NCBI GenBank assembly: GCA_004154925.1 | Contig: QJNS01000070.1 | Coordinates: forward strand, 248,001-312,000 | DNA: 64,000 nt | Direction of reading: 5' to 3' | DNA from: Monosporascus cannonballus | Lineage: Eukaryota > Ascomycota > Sordariomycetes > Xylariales | Notes under the pieces: model-generated | Told to the model about the DNA's origin: nothing | Databases searched by the model: none | Seen by the model: the letters and a program-made list of their open reading frames with translations, nothing else | Shown here: piece after piece, positions 36,201 through 49,419 of the stretch | Layout of the letters: every line of letters begins with the position of its first letter | Numbering within the stretch: the stretch's first letter is position 1 | Translations under genes and position numbers: made by a program

Positions 36201-37273
36201 TGCCGTCGCCTGTGGCGTCGACCTATTTGGGGGAAGGGAGGGGTCCGGGTGCTTGTCGTTGAGTGCTTGGCGTGGCGTTGCCTGGTGCGCGTTAATGCAG
36301 CTGCGTCTTATTGGTCGGGGACAGCACCTGTTGGGGGGGATGAGGCCCTGTGACGGGGGAGGGGGTGTTCCTTAACCAGAACCAGAAAACTCAATGTCGA
36401 TGACTCATAAGGCCGACGGAACGGCAACCACTCGTGTTTCAAAACAGACTGCTTCACTTGGTCAGCGGAGCCTTCGACTAACGCACCTTGGGATTGCCAA
36501 TCGCGAGAGATCAGGCATTAGCAATAATAGATCCATTGAGCTTGTACAAGACTACTTGAGATGCGACTAAGCTAAGTTGCAAAACTGGTTCGGCACGCGA
36601 CGAGATCGAGTTGCAGTCGGACGAGTACGAAGCCCAGATCCAGAGGCTTTCTCAGATTTCATGCTATCTGCAAGGTTGTGGTCCACGGCCTCAAGGCTGA
36701 CTTAAATCATTTCGCCGGAAACCTTCTGATGACAAGATGGATGAGCCAGTCTCTTTGGGCTTCCGAAGCTGCCGAGAGGACAAGAGCACCTGTTCCGAGA
36801 ATGCCCAGCCAATCGGTAGCACATCCCTTAAGATTTACCGTTTGCTCGAAATAGCCAATATAAGGTAAAACTCCGAGTCGAACGCAGTAAGTCAGTTTTA
36901 GCCATGGCTTATGATGCCGCAGTCGCTCTCTTCCCACGGTAATTCCGTCTCTCGCTGTTGTTGCGATTAGTCTCCCCCCACCAACACCATTGCATAGAAT
37001 GACGCCTCTTCCTCTCCATCGTACAACTAAGCCCCGAGATAAGCCCCATATGCCATGATCCAGGAATGCATGCAAGATAACGCGTTTTCCGCCCCTTTCT
37101 TTGGTCACCATCTAGTTGTCTATAAGCTAGATGCTGCCCAAAGGTGGTATCAAATGCCCCATCCACCGTCACGCACCGTGTAACATATAACAAAGGAAAG
37201 ATTGAGGGTATTGTCACAAGGAACTCCATTTTGTCTGTAGTCGAGTCTTCATTGCAGGAAAGGTTTTCGTTCT
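33296..37273. other. 4-kb gene-poor stretch
   Basis: Just upstream of the CTP synthase is a C8-T11-like pyrimidine tract (33385-33413). Frames at 34055-33729 (-) and 35226-35528 (+) have some protein-like composition but no family or splice support. A coding-like remnant lies at 36545-36706. Nothing else is recognised. Confidence 0.35.
36545..36706 (+). pseudogene. Coding-like fragment, family unknown
   Basis: A short frame ends with ARDEIELQSDEYEAQIQRLS, which has the composition of a real amphipathic C-terminus, followed by QISCYLQGCGPRPQG and a stop. No start codon, upstream exon or family is recognised, so it may be the tail of a decayed gene or chance. Confidence 0.15.
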
Positions 37274-39361
37274 CTAGTTGAGGATTCCTGCCCACATACC
37301 AGGTCCGCCGGGGCCGCCGACGGCAGGGTGAAGGGCAGAAAAGCTGCAAGGCGATGGCAGATAAGGCTCCGAGGAGTAGCAAACTCGCTTCCTGCCCCCG
37401 TCCAAGTTCTCGCAGCTGCGGCCTAGGGCACCAGGTAACTCTGAATCCGCTGAGGAGTATTGCTCATTGAGCATGGCGCGGACATTCTCCTGCAAGGTAT
37501 TATCTATCGATAAAGGTCGACTTCGTTTTAAGGCGGGCCGAGTGATTGACTGCATTTGGTTCACAGTCCGCTCGTAGTTTTGAAGCTCTTGCAGAGCACG
37601 GGCTGCATCAGCCGCGTCGTCTGTGTCACATCCTCTTGATGCCACAGGAGTGTTGAGTGACATCTCCAACAAATCCCTATGCACCGGGCCGGTGTAGGAT
37701 TCGGGCGAGGAAGTGATGCAATTCTGTTCGTGGTCTTCGGGAACCGGGGCAATAGTAGGCCTCATGCTATACCTCTCATTACACTGCTTCGCATAGCGGC
37801 ATCGCGCCTGGACATCCAGTTTGGTGAACGGCGCGCTAACCACTGAGGAAGCGGATGAGATGGAGGACGAGCGTGATGTGCGGGAAGAATCCGAAATCAT
37901 CGACTCGGGCGAAGACGCTGTCGAGACAGAATGCGCGAGTGACGAACGACGCGTGGAAACATAACTCTGTGGGGACGAGCTGATAGAACCGGGCCATCTG
38001 TCCAGGCTCTGGGTCGCTGCAACATGCGAAGCTTGGTTCATAGCGAATCCCATCGATCCCTTGCTAAGGAGACTGGAAGCAACACTCGCAGCAGGAGTGT
38101 TGAGTCCGTTCGGCTGCGGCGTGAGACGAGGAGTCGGAAGAAGACCAAGCGCGGGTGCACGACGGGCCGGCGAATAGAGAGTCGCAGGGGAGGGTTCCAT
38201 AACAGCAGGTGCGTTGTAGCTTCTGAGGGTAGGCGTCGCCTCGGCGCTCTCCATCCCGAAGCTGTATGTCTGACCTCGGCAACTCGAGAGGAGAGAACGG
38301 GGCGAGATTGGTGTGAATTCAGGGGACGCGGCCTTGGCGGGAGTTGACGGAATCAAACCTTCAATGTTGTCCAACTCAGGATTCAACCTTAAGATGATGT
38401 CCCTCCATTTCTGGTTCTGTTGCTCCAGCGATAGGTAGTTGATCGCTCCTGGAGATGGAGGCTGGGATGGCGTATACTTTAGAACGATCTCCGTCCACCG
38501 CTGGAATACTTCGTCTGTGATATGAAGCTTCCAGTTGACGGCGGCGAGAAAAGCCATCTCGTTTTGGTTTATCTCCTGAGTTGCCAGACCAGAGATCTTG
38601 CTCCAAGCCCGCGCCGAATAGTTTCGGTCTTGCAGATACTTGGAAGCAAGAATCAAAGCCGCCAGGAACATTCGGCGACCACACTGGAGAACACGGTTTG
38701 CGTGTACTTCGTCTGGCTGCTCCATAGTGAAGTCATACTTAGGGACGTGAGGCTTGATTAGTATTAAGTAGTATAGCGCAACCTGAAGTGTGGAGTAGCT
38801 TGTACGAGAGCGGCGCAACGTCTCTTGGATGAATGTGCGCAGCGGAAGTACGGCCTTGCTGCCCAGCTCCTGTCTGTACACTACGGAGGACAAGGGCCAA
38901 ACGGCTTCCACAATTTGCGTTGACGAATCTATAATGATGGTTGAGCGCCCGCACGAGGCCAGAGGGTACATCGTTCAAAGCTTACCAACGAGGCTATCGA
39001 CAAAGTTGACCTTTCGATCGCATTGGCGAACGAGGGTAGGAGGGCATCCAGTCCTGGTGGTGGCACTATGGCTAGTACGCCTCGGGTTTTTCCGGAGTTC
39101 CTGTGGAACCTCAGCTCGAGTTTGGTTGCTTGTAACTTTTCTTTGTGAAATTATTGATTGCTGTCGATAGTAATAAGGATCGCATTGTTCCGACAAGTCT
39201 GCGGATATGGCGGAAAGAGATGTGTCGTCGGAGGATTGGGAGGACGCGTCAGACCACACCGAGGCGGTCGAGGACGAGGCTGAAGAGGCTATAGAGGAAT
39301 TATAAGGAGCATTTCGTAAGGTTCTGATGAAGCCTAGCGAATCATTTTCGCTGCACATCAT
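37274..39361 (-). CDS. Pcl-type cyclin (Pho85 cyclin family)
   Basis: Two exons, 39361-38986 and 38928-37274, with a 57-bp phase-1 intron; 676 residues. Regulatory partner of a Pho85/CDK5-type kinase. The cyclin box begins at about residue 120 (NFVDSLVDSSTQIVEAVWPL), continues through VLPLRTFIQETLRRSRTSYS and LQVALYYLILIKPHVPKYDF, the CGRRMFLAALILASKYLQDR helix and ISGLATQEINQNEMAFLAAV; this is the Pcl1/Pcl2/Pcl9 pattern. The remaining 400 residues are Ser/Pro/Thr-rich and disordered, with many SP/TP sites, as in long filamentous-fungal Pcl cyclins. Two ATGs in tandem (39361 and 39358) could serve as start. It is flanked by an unusually long upstream gene-free region. Which process it controls (cell cycle, polarity or phosphate) cannot be told from the sequence. 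Confidence 0.85.
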
Positions 39362-42300
39362 CTTGGGTGGTGACTGAGGTCTAAGTTATTAGCTACACCT
39401 CCAGTCGCCCGTCAAGTAGAGTCAACCGATTAGCCGTTAGCGTCTTGAACAGAACGTGAATTTCTATCGAGGGAAGTAGCTTTACAGCAGCATAAGAACT
39501 GCTACAAAGCTTCAGGGTGTCGAAAGAAGACTGGAACTTAGACGAGGATGTCTCGAACCAGGGTTTCACGAACGATCAGACCGGGAGACAGAACAGGACG
39601 GGCGACTGGAGTGATGATGGCGGAATCCGCAAGCAGCATGTTGTGGTTCTTGTTTCTACCCAGGAAACAACGATTCGGATGTGACGGTAGGTGGAGTGCA
39701 GCTTAGATCAACATCTAGCTGGCTCTTACCATACCACGAGTGTCACGAAGAGAGTCGAGGGTGATTTGCGACGAGGCGTATGGCAGCGGGCCGGGGACTG
39801 GCACTGGCGACGTTATCTAAGATATCGGTGCGTCGGCGGAGTTCCGTGAGCAAGGCGCAGTACTAGCGTCGAATGGGCGGGTATGTGTATGTATATGTGC
39901 GAGAGATGCAGTGTGTTAAGGCGAATCGGATATGCAAGGTACCAGATGCCAACCACGTATTACAGAAAGGGGAAAGGTAATATGCAATCCGCTATAGTGT
40001 GTCAGTCAGTATGGGCGGTTCGTCGTGATGGCTGGCAGGAGATGACCCCTTTTTAACAATGCATGCGAGGCGAAATATGACTAAGTTGGCGCTGGGGAGG
40101 AAGGAATGAGTCGCGTGGTTCCGGGCCCAAGAGGCAACAAGGTCGTCCAGGGAATTTTAGGGTCGGTAGCCAGTGGCCAAATAAAGGAAAAATGAGTGAT
40201 TGAGTGAGTGGAGAGGTGGTGTTGCCTTTCGCCTTCGAGGCCTGGGCACCCGTGAATTGTGGTGGTATACGGGTACGGTACGGTACGATGTGATGACTCT
40301 TTCTCGTTGGGTGGCGAAGGCCTATCCGATCATTACCGCTAAAGCCACTCTGTTTACAGGTGGCCTTGCTGAGTGCCCAGGGAGCTATAATAGGCAGTAA
40401 TGGTGGGTGACAGGGTGGTCGGTGCTCGGTTTAGGGAGATTGCCGATGCTGATTGGGCGGGTGCAGCCAAGTAACTCGTAAGTTCCAGGCTATCGATGGG
40501 GGCCACGACCCAAGTGACTCCAACTGTCAGAGGCGTTGCAAGGAAATTGACTGTCACACGCGTGGAAGCCTGAAAATGGATCCGGTTTCAAATGTGTGGC
40601 AATGAGTAAAAGAGAACAAAAGTGTTGATGATGAATATACCCAGTAGAATAAAGAATGACAAGTTGGGTTGAGGTAGTGGTAGTAACAATGATTGGTATT
40701 AGGTAGAAACGGAGCTGGAGGCAGGCTGGGCCGAAAACGACGACCCTTATTCTTCGAGTGACACGGCGTGATAACTTTTTCAGCTCAGAATAAAGGTGAA
40801 AAGAGCCAAACTCGTTGGCGGTCAAAGAGATTCTGAATGAAAGAGTCGTCCCGGCGAGTATGGTGTTTCCTCCTTTCTCCTCTGTGGAGGCTCTGACGAG
40901 TCGTTTGACCGTGGGAGCACAAGTGGATGCCACTGCAGACCAGACCAGAGGTCACAAGGCAGGAGAGTAGAGGGGAAGAGAACACTTGTAGCTGGAAGGG
41001 ACAGATTAAGCAGTAAACCCAGATTTCAAGAAGGAATATAAAATAGTAGTCTTTTTGGGGAGCGGTGATTGTCCAGAATTATTACACGAATCGTTTTTTC
41101 TTCTCTCTCTTTAATCCCGATCACTCTCGAGCTGACTTTCGAAGAAGTCGCTGTTGAACTCTTTTAGATATCGAAACCGAACATCGCGGCGGCTTTGTTC
41201 GATAGGGAAAAAAAGAGGTCAAAACTGGGGGCTCGGCTGGTGCTTGGGGTACAGTCGAGTTTTGAAGAATCAGGATGTCCTGCGCAACAAGGACAGCGAC
41301 ATACTAAAACTGGGCGGCAGGTACCTAGAGATCCGTGATGGGGGTGGACGTGCCAGCCAGCGGTTGCTGTTATTACTGGCCAGCTCACAGCACCCAAAGA
41401 GGAGAAACCTTCCATACTAAGTAATATACTGAACACCCCACGGGAGACGTGCCCCTAGCGTTGGGGGTTTCACGGGAAAAGGCCTGCATGTGGAAATTGA
41501 GTCCACGACATTGGGCCCATTGGCCCATCGCGCAGGCAGAGAGGTGTGGAGATGCGAGCGTGCAGAAAATGTGCTACAGCCAGAGAGGAACGAGGCTGCG
41601 TATTGACCAGAACAACCCTATCCGTGTCAATAGAAAGTCTGCGACAGAACACGCCCGCAAAATCATTTGCAGCATCTGCTCCGCTGAGATTGGCTTAACA
41701 GGACTTGGCGCGTTGCCAAGGCATAACACAATTGGCAGTCAGATGCATCCTATCAAGGTTCTAGTGGTGTCCTGGATGTCCTGAAGCCCTTCTATCAGCT
41801 TGGGTTAGCGCGAAGAATGGAAAGGGCTTAGTGATACTGCAACTTGCTTTATCAGCGAGCCACGGTTACAAAAAGTGGGTAACGAAGAGTCATTCATCTG
41901 CTCATCCATTTTATTCATTGCTCTCTAATTCGACAAGGTCAAGCAAGGCCAGGCTTTCTTCCACGAAGGCTTCCCGTGTCCTCCCTCTCTTCTTCTTCGC
42001 TGAGGCTCTTTATTTTACTGGCCCTCCCGAATTGCCAGTCCCGTCTCCTTGAGGTTCGTCCTGTAGACACCAATACTGTACAGTAGAGTATATTATTGTA
42101 TGCAAGGTGCCGTAGGTAATGCGATCTTCGCATCTATTCTGCTACGCACATCATAGCATTCATGCTTTACATAAAATTCCTATTAGGGCTTGCTCTTCAA
42201 CAGTAGGTAGCAGTTCAAACTTGCGTGTTATGGTCTCCCATCTGGAGTCTGTCCTCTCGCTGCATACATATCTATCCAACAGCCAAAATGTCCGGGCATA

Positions 42301-45242
42301 CTACACTACTCTAATGCACTGAGATGAACGTCGATGCCCGTGATACGTTTTGATACCCCTTTCCGCGAGATCGTGTAACAATCGTACACACCACACACAT
42401 GCGCTCCTATTGCCGCCACCGCACGAATCCTTCGCACCATTCAGCATTCGTTCTAGAATGCCCCAAGTGACTCGTCTTTTTACATACCTCTACGTTCCTA
42501 TGGTGTAGTGGTCCCGGCTTCTCGAATTGGGCCTCCCAGCTGTCAATCTGGATGGATCTGAAGGCAAGTTTTATGCGACTCACACCTCCCAATTCAACCT
42601 TTTCTTCACCTAGACTTTCGATGTCCCCGATCTTGCCGTTCGCCCCAGATCTCCGGGTGTTATGAAGCGATTCCCAAGTGGTATTCACTCGCTCTACTAC
42701 TCGTGCTCAACAAAGTCGGGAGGTGAGCCTGCCCTTGAGGCTCATAACTGCCACCCTGGCGATGACTAAGGTTGTCAGCTTTTCCTCGGCATTCATCCTA
42801 CGTTTTGTTATTCTTCATGACTCATTTATATTTTTACATTTTCTCAACGCACTAACAATGTTCATGATGCTACTTTTCCTGTCCTCCTCGTCTTTACTCG
42901 AGCGCTTTGCACCGCTCTGCTTGCTAGGGAGAGGTTTATGAGACGTTGGTAGATAACGGTTTGGGATATATTTACTTGATTCGGATAAGAGTCACCCGAA
43001 CCGCCACTAGCCTTTCTGCGTACATTGCGAGGCAAAGCGATTCCCCCTCGCTCGCCCAGGCTATTTTGATCTTGAGTAATGGTAATCCGCGTGCCTCTGC
43101 TTGGGAAAATAGACCCTTGGCTACCTGCCTACTTCGAGATAACGCAACGGAGATCACAGTTTACAGAGGTCCAAACAAGCCTCACTGGGAATTTGAATAT
43201 CCTCATTTGTAATTATCCCCTTTCTGTACGTCGCGGACGCGCGCATCTATAAAACTTCCAACGGACTTTAGTGTGTACAACAACCGTCGACGCAATTCTT
43301 ATGAGGGGGGATTCGGCTTTCCCTTTTATTTGCCGCGGCCTCCAAAGCAGTTGCCAGGGTTGCCAGGTCCCGAGAAGCCACATACCCCTCTTTAACCACA
43401 GAGACAACAAATAGAGATTTGTTCGATGGTCAGCGGCTAAACCCACCACAGGGCTGTTGATCGTCATCTATCATGTTATATTGCCTAGTCATCAGAATCG
43501 TTACAATGACCTCCTTCCTCTTCTTTAATTTCCGGCCTTCAGATCGTTACAGTGCCGTATAAACCACACAAAGTCCGACTTGCTAGGGTAGCCGCATGTC
43601 TACTGCCCACTTCATTGGCTACGCGAACCTGTAAGCCCGACAGATAGTTTACCTGTGCATGCAATAACAGCATTCTGTGTCTCTAACGGCAGGAAGCGAA
43701 GGAGGGGTCGACTGCCAATGATCGCTAGAATAAGATCATGGCATCGCAACGCAACGAAGTTCAATGACGCACTGGCTGAACGTAAAGCTATTCCCTCCCC
43801 ATCATGCAGAGCAAGCGCCTCATCCTGAACAGTGAGCCCGTCATACCACCCATCCACCATTCACTTAGGCGTTTATTCAACCTACCGAAGCAAGCAGGCG
43901 AAGCGCATCAGACCGATGTCAGGACATAGACACGTAGGCAGCGTCGAAAATGCCAGCAACCGCCGGCCATCTTAGCAATCAGGCAGGCTAGTATAAGCGC
44001 TCCTCGTTCACACATCTTCCATCCAGTGAATCAGAAACAATATGTGCAGAAGGATGAAGCGAAGTTGCATAAGAGACGTCGCAGGAGAGCAAAGACGGTG
44101 GCTGCCCCTCGGTCTGCAGGGATCGCACGCCCATTATCGAGACTGGAGCCAATTTAGCCTCTTACTGTTTCTTTTCGCGAAGGCCAATGAGGAGCGGCCG
44201 GGCGGCGTGTCACAGCCCGACTCGCGATGACTCAAACCTCACCAGCTGGCTGCGAGAGAAAGGCGGTGGTGGTCCGTCCCCAGCCACCCCCCCGGAATAG
44301 GCATCACAGGCGTCTCACCCGCCTATCCATGAACACAAGCGCGACATCGGAGCTACGGGTCGAGCAAGATCACAGGGAAAGGACGAACGACAAAAGTAAT
44401 TCTCACACTCTATCATCATCATCACCTGTCCAGCAGAGAGAGCCGTCTTTGGCATCGCTAGCCTACTGACGGATGGTGATACTGTAGTACGTATGGCGGC
44501 ATGGGCTAATGCGACTTTCGGGGGTATGACCTGTCCGAGGCCCGTCGGTAGCTAGTGTCATCAAGTTGGCGTCACAACTCTCTCAAGTCATCACTAACGA
44601 GGGCCATCAAAGATTGATTCAGACGATAACTTAATACGTGCGAAATAGGCGACAACCACGCGATGGCGCAGATAACAGCCTGATCTGAGCCGGTCGTCGT
44701 TAGACAACCAGACCAGACGAGCCAGCACCCATGGATATTTGTCAAACATCGTGCCATGTGTCCCCATGATCCCTGAATCTCCCTTCCCTCCGTCCATCAC
44801 ACACATACTTCGTACGTGCATACATACATTATGCATACGGCAGGGGGGGTTCACTCTTCGCCCCTTTGCCGCGCGCAGCCAGGCGTCAAACAAATCCTTT
44901 CTCAAGAGGAATAAAAAAAGCGCAAGTTTGTCGGGGACGCCTACGCCTACGTACATCCCTAAAACGGTCGTTGAACTCCGCTTTCTCCCGATGTTCCCGA
45001 CTTCAAATTAAAACAAGTCGCAAGGAACCAAAAGGTCATCAGGACATTGATGGCATCCTAGGATTGTGCAATTTTGCCCTCGGTGATCTGGATAGGATAT
45101 TATAATCCTATCGCTCCTTTTATCGCTGGTATGCCCGCCTATCTACCATAGCCCATGCGGCATCCGCATTCAGAAAAGAGTTGCTTTCCAAGTATGGGCA
45201 ACCCGTCCACCCAGGCCCTCCCCCCCTCCTTCTCCACACCGT

Positions 45243-45290
45243 CCCGGCAGTCCGAAAGCAGGCAGTTGCCCTGCTTTCGGACATGCCGGG
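45243..45290. repeat. 20-bp inverted repeat (hairpin, 7-nt loop)
   Basis: The left arm (45243-45262, beginning CCCGGCAGTCC) pairs with the right arm (45270-45290) over 20 base pairs with a single unpaired A at 45283; the loop is CAGTTGC. It lies in gene-free DNA. Confidence 0.85.
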
Positions 45291-48200
45291 TACGGGATAG
45301 TGAACATGGGAAACGTCGAAGAGGATAAAAAAGTCTTCATTGCTTACTGCTTGCCCCTCCTTAGAGCAGGAGATGGTTCGCGAGTAAATCTGGGGATTCC
45401 CCACGAGGCATACCGTCATTTCACAACGTCGGGTTGGTAACTACAGTAGACTGGAGCACGTATACGCACGTATTCCGCCGAAAGTGGAGCGCCGATATAT
45501 ATGCCTGTTCGTATGCACGCCCTCGATAGGTGCCCACCGTGAGGGTGTCATCCAACGTCGCCAAGAAGCTCTCATGCCTCGCCTCGTCCAATGACGAACG
45601 GGCGGCCGGTTTCAGCCGTGCCGGGCCTTGACGCAGTGCTGAATGGCGGGGTTATGTATGGCGGCCGACACGACGACCACCCTGGCTTGTGAATGTTCGA
45701 ATGGTTGGTCTGTATGTCCAGGGTATCTATCATCTCAGCCATGACATGACGGATTGCGATATGGAGCCTTCGGAAGGGCATATGGATTAGGCTAGACGGA
45801 GCGTAGAGATGTGTTCAAAGTCGCTCGTTATTCGCGCTATTCACGGAACGGGAGATGGATTCACCCTAAGCACAACTCATGAGCGCACGGAAGGAGGCAG
45901 CGTGTTTGAGTTAACTACGGGTAACTTATTTTGTAGCTCTTCCCATCAAACCTATTCAGGTAAAAATCTGAACGATGAGTTTGATTGATATACCTTGATC
46001 ATCGCGGCCTGGGATCCCAGTCGTTTGGCCGCAAGTCGGTGGAAGGCCAGGCCGCTCCGGCCTCAGCTTTACAATACCTTACCGTTTACCTTCTTACCCT
46101 GGACCGAGATATGGTGAAGGAGGAAAGAGAAGGGGCTGTGTCCAGGTCCTCCACGATATCACCCAGGTTTTGTCTTGTCTCAAGAATCTCCAACCGCATT
46201 CCAAATAGTTGCTTGTTATGTCTCTGGGCTCGCGTTCTAGATCACGAAAGAATACACCACCACAACGCCCAACCTTGTTTTAATCGCCGGACTCCCAATG
46301 AACCCTATCCCACGGAAGTCCGTGGCATGGCTTCCCAGCGCTCTTCGAACTTCGCAAAGGTTCACGTCAGACATTCAACGTTCACTAGATCTAACCTTGG
46401 TCTCCATCACAATCTCTCGTGCTATATGCTGCCGCGTGGTCTGCCCGACCCCGCTGTGGCAAGCCGAATGCGGCTCCACGATCAGGCTAGGCAGCAGTCA
46501 GCAGTCAGCTCTCGTGTTATGTTGATGAAATGGATCTCACAGAAACAAGCGAGGATCTCCACACGGCGCCTGACGTGCAGCGCAGCCAGCCACCTCTTGG
46601 CCCTCAGCAACCCCCACCCATGTTAATGACCTCGTTGGCGGAGTGGAAGCCGTCCGTATTTCAATAAGGCCGAGTGGTTCTTGCACATCCAGATGTGTGG
46701 TCCCCAGCCGTGCATATGATCCTATTGGGGGTTGAAGATATTACATCGACTACTGAGAGCCTTTATCTACAGACATTCGCACGAATTTGCCCTGTAGATC
46801 AAGTCCGTTGGGGACAATAAGGCATCGGCCATTCGTAACTTTTGCTGCGGGCTGCACGTGAGGTCTGCTTCGAACTCGCCAATGTTTTAGGTCGGCGGTC
46901 AATCAACCCAGGTTCAGCATATGGTTAACCTCGCCGCCGTGAACTTCCACCCTCTGGACATCGCACTAGTGGCGAGATAGGGATCTGAGCCAAGCAGTCA
47001 CGGGACAAACGTCAAACAGGAATCACGCCCTCTATACGATGGGAATGCCGTCAGCGCTGTACGGCACCGGCCAGTGCTATACCGACGCCCCAGCTCGCGG
47101 AGTACAGGAATGCTAGAGCTTACGTAACACGTTTTCCTTGAGGATTCCATTTTGCATGTCAACTAGGGCTTATGTAATGAGTTAGTCACAGATTCATATC
47201 CTTAGCCGACGGCGAGGATGCATAAGCTCTTACGAGGGGGTTAGATAACCGCTCCATTGAGCCCATTCGACAAGGTTTGGGGGGTACCATATATCCTTAC
47301 GAAGGGCTCCAAGGCATCCAATAATATGTAATACGACGATGTCTGAACGACCTGAGCCTCGTGCTCAAGTGATCCGTTTTTGCTCGGACATCTCTACGAT
47401 GCTGTGCTTGGGTAAAGCGTAGCATCATTGACTAAAAGCTTTACTCATCGGTCAGAGCCATGATAAGGGGCGAGCAGGCAATACCTCTCTGACAGTCGGG
47501 TTACTGATGACTTGCCTACGCAGCTAAATCCTTGGGGAGTGGGTATCGAGAAAGGCGATGAGATGACAACGCCTTTGGCAATGAGTCGACTGCTCTGAGG
47601 CTCGGCGTATGGAGAGTTGCCAGAACCACGGGGTGAGAGTAGAAGCGGTGAAAGCATGGGAGAGCCGTACAATAGATGAGTGTTCCGCTATGGCGTTGAG
47701 AATACTCAAAGAGATCTGGATGCCCCAGTCATACATCACCCTCACTCACCATGATCCCGCTTGTTTAGAGGCGCGCTGTCAGAGGGGGACCCTCACCCTG
47801 TTTTTACGCCGCAACTAACACAACACACACCAAGACCCCCTTGACATCGTCTGGACATGCAAGGTGCGAAGCCACTGGAGTCGAATACCTAGCACAACAC
47901 ATCTCCCGATTCTAGCTACAATATTAAGCGAGCGCCGCATAATACTTACAAATGCTCCACAAGCTGCCTTCTGGGAATGATGTCTTGCCCGCGTCTGATC
48001 CGGATCTGCTTGGCTTTATGTAAGTAAATGGACGAATGAGTATGAGGGAGGCTGGGCATGCTGAACTGGTCGGGTTATCCACCGTCCTTCTCTGCCCGCG
48101 GTAAAAGAGTAGAGGTAGAAGAGGGGACTTTGGGAACAGAGCAACGAGGGCAAATTGTGAGCCCCATCATCACCGGTCCGCAATACCCAGGATTTCTAAA

Positions 48201-49157
48201 GCCCCATGGGGACCACGGAGGAAGTTTCCAACTGGTGACGTTTCCTCAAAGTTCGAACATCAGGTAGGTTCGACATTCGCCTCCGGAACCCGCTCTCTCC
48301 TTCCACCTGTCGATACTTTCAAGCACGACAAGGTATCTCGGGGAGAGACAGGGGCCACCCAGACTCCCGGTCAGCCCGACTGATTGCTCAGCGTGGTCAG
48401 ACGCTCGGGTCCTCGGCGATGAGGACGGCTTGTTGCGGGTAACTGAGCCCCTGACTCAGCCCGGGTATGGCTAAGTTTCACAGAAGGAGAAGTCTCTTCC
48501 GACTTCGTGACGTTTCGCGACTCTTTGTCATTGATAGACCTCGAGTCTCGTGATAGACTGGTGGCCTGCTTCGCGCTCCCCATGCTAGCGGCGGTAGTGG
48601 CGACAATCAGTCGAGTCATACGGCAGCGGACTGCGGCCTGTCGGTGTTGCGTACCCGTGTGTGACTCCGTCGGCGGCACATGTGAACAGCGGGATAATGA
48701 GCCCGATGGCCATACCCCATTACGCGATGGCAATGTTATGAGCACTCCGACTCAATTAGACTGGGGGGTTGAACACAAGAACATTAAACAAAGAATTGTT
48801 GGGTTAGAGCAAGGGTTGTATCACGCGAAAAGGAGAGGTGGCGCACTGTTTTCATGTTCAATGTAATGAAGAACAGCATGGGTTAAGCATCGTAACGAGT
48901 GAGTGGGATCAATCATAGAATTGCGTTGATAATGAAGGGGCATGTGTGTAGCGAAGCGGTCTCTGGAAACGACTCATCTCGCAGCCGCCAAGAAATGTGA
49001 GGAAACATACCCACGGAATAGATCGCATCTACACAGGAACTACGTCACGACGCTTCATCTGTGCAGGGTCTTCGTCAGAGCGAAGTGACAGCATGCCCCG
49101 ACATGGCTTCTATGATCACAAATGTATGTAGATCCATGGCGTGCCTCTAACCACGCC

Positions 49158-49171
49158 ATCTATCTATCTAT
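49158..49171. repeat. ATCT microsatellite
   Basis: About three and a half ATCT units in the gene-free flank downstream of the phosphoesterase gene. Confidence 0.6.
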
Positions 49172-49419
49172 GTGTCTAATGTCAATTTCGTTCCCGTCAT
49201 AAGCCCCAACGAAGTCCCATCTAAATATTGAAGCGGTCCATTTCTTATCCGGAACCCTCCCGATGTCGATCGCCCACAACCACATGCAAGAGTACTCGCT
49301 ACCTCATACCCAGCTACGCTGTTATCCCCTCTAGGAGTCCACGACATGGCATAACACCGTAACCACGCGCGCCCCTAAGCCGTCCGCTCGCCCTTCCTCC
49401 CCATCACATCGCATCTGCG

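Larger units (their letters stand above)
39362..49419. other. About 10 kb without a recognisable gene
   Basis: Read in both directions, this stretch holds only short or featureless open frames; the longest (45985-46626 +, 213 codons) has no recognised domain, start context or intron. There is a strong hairpin at 45243-45290 and an ATCT microsatellite at 49158-49171. The first about 700 bp upstream of the cyclin are likely its 5' region. No transposase or reverse transcriptase motif was seen. Confidence 0.4.

Noticed and set aside
45985..46626. 213-codon ORF on the plus strand
   Set aside because: No recognised domain, poor composition, and one such frame is expected by chance in this much DNA.
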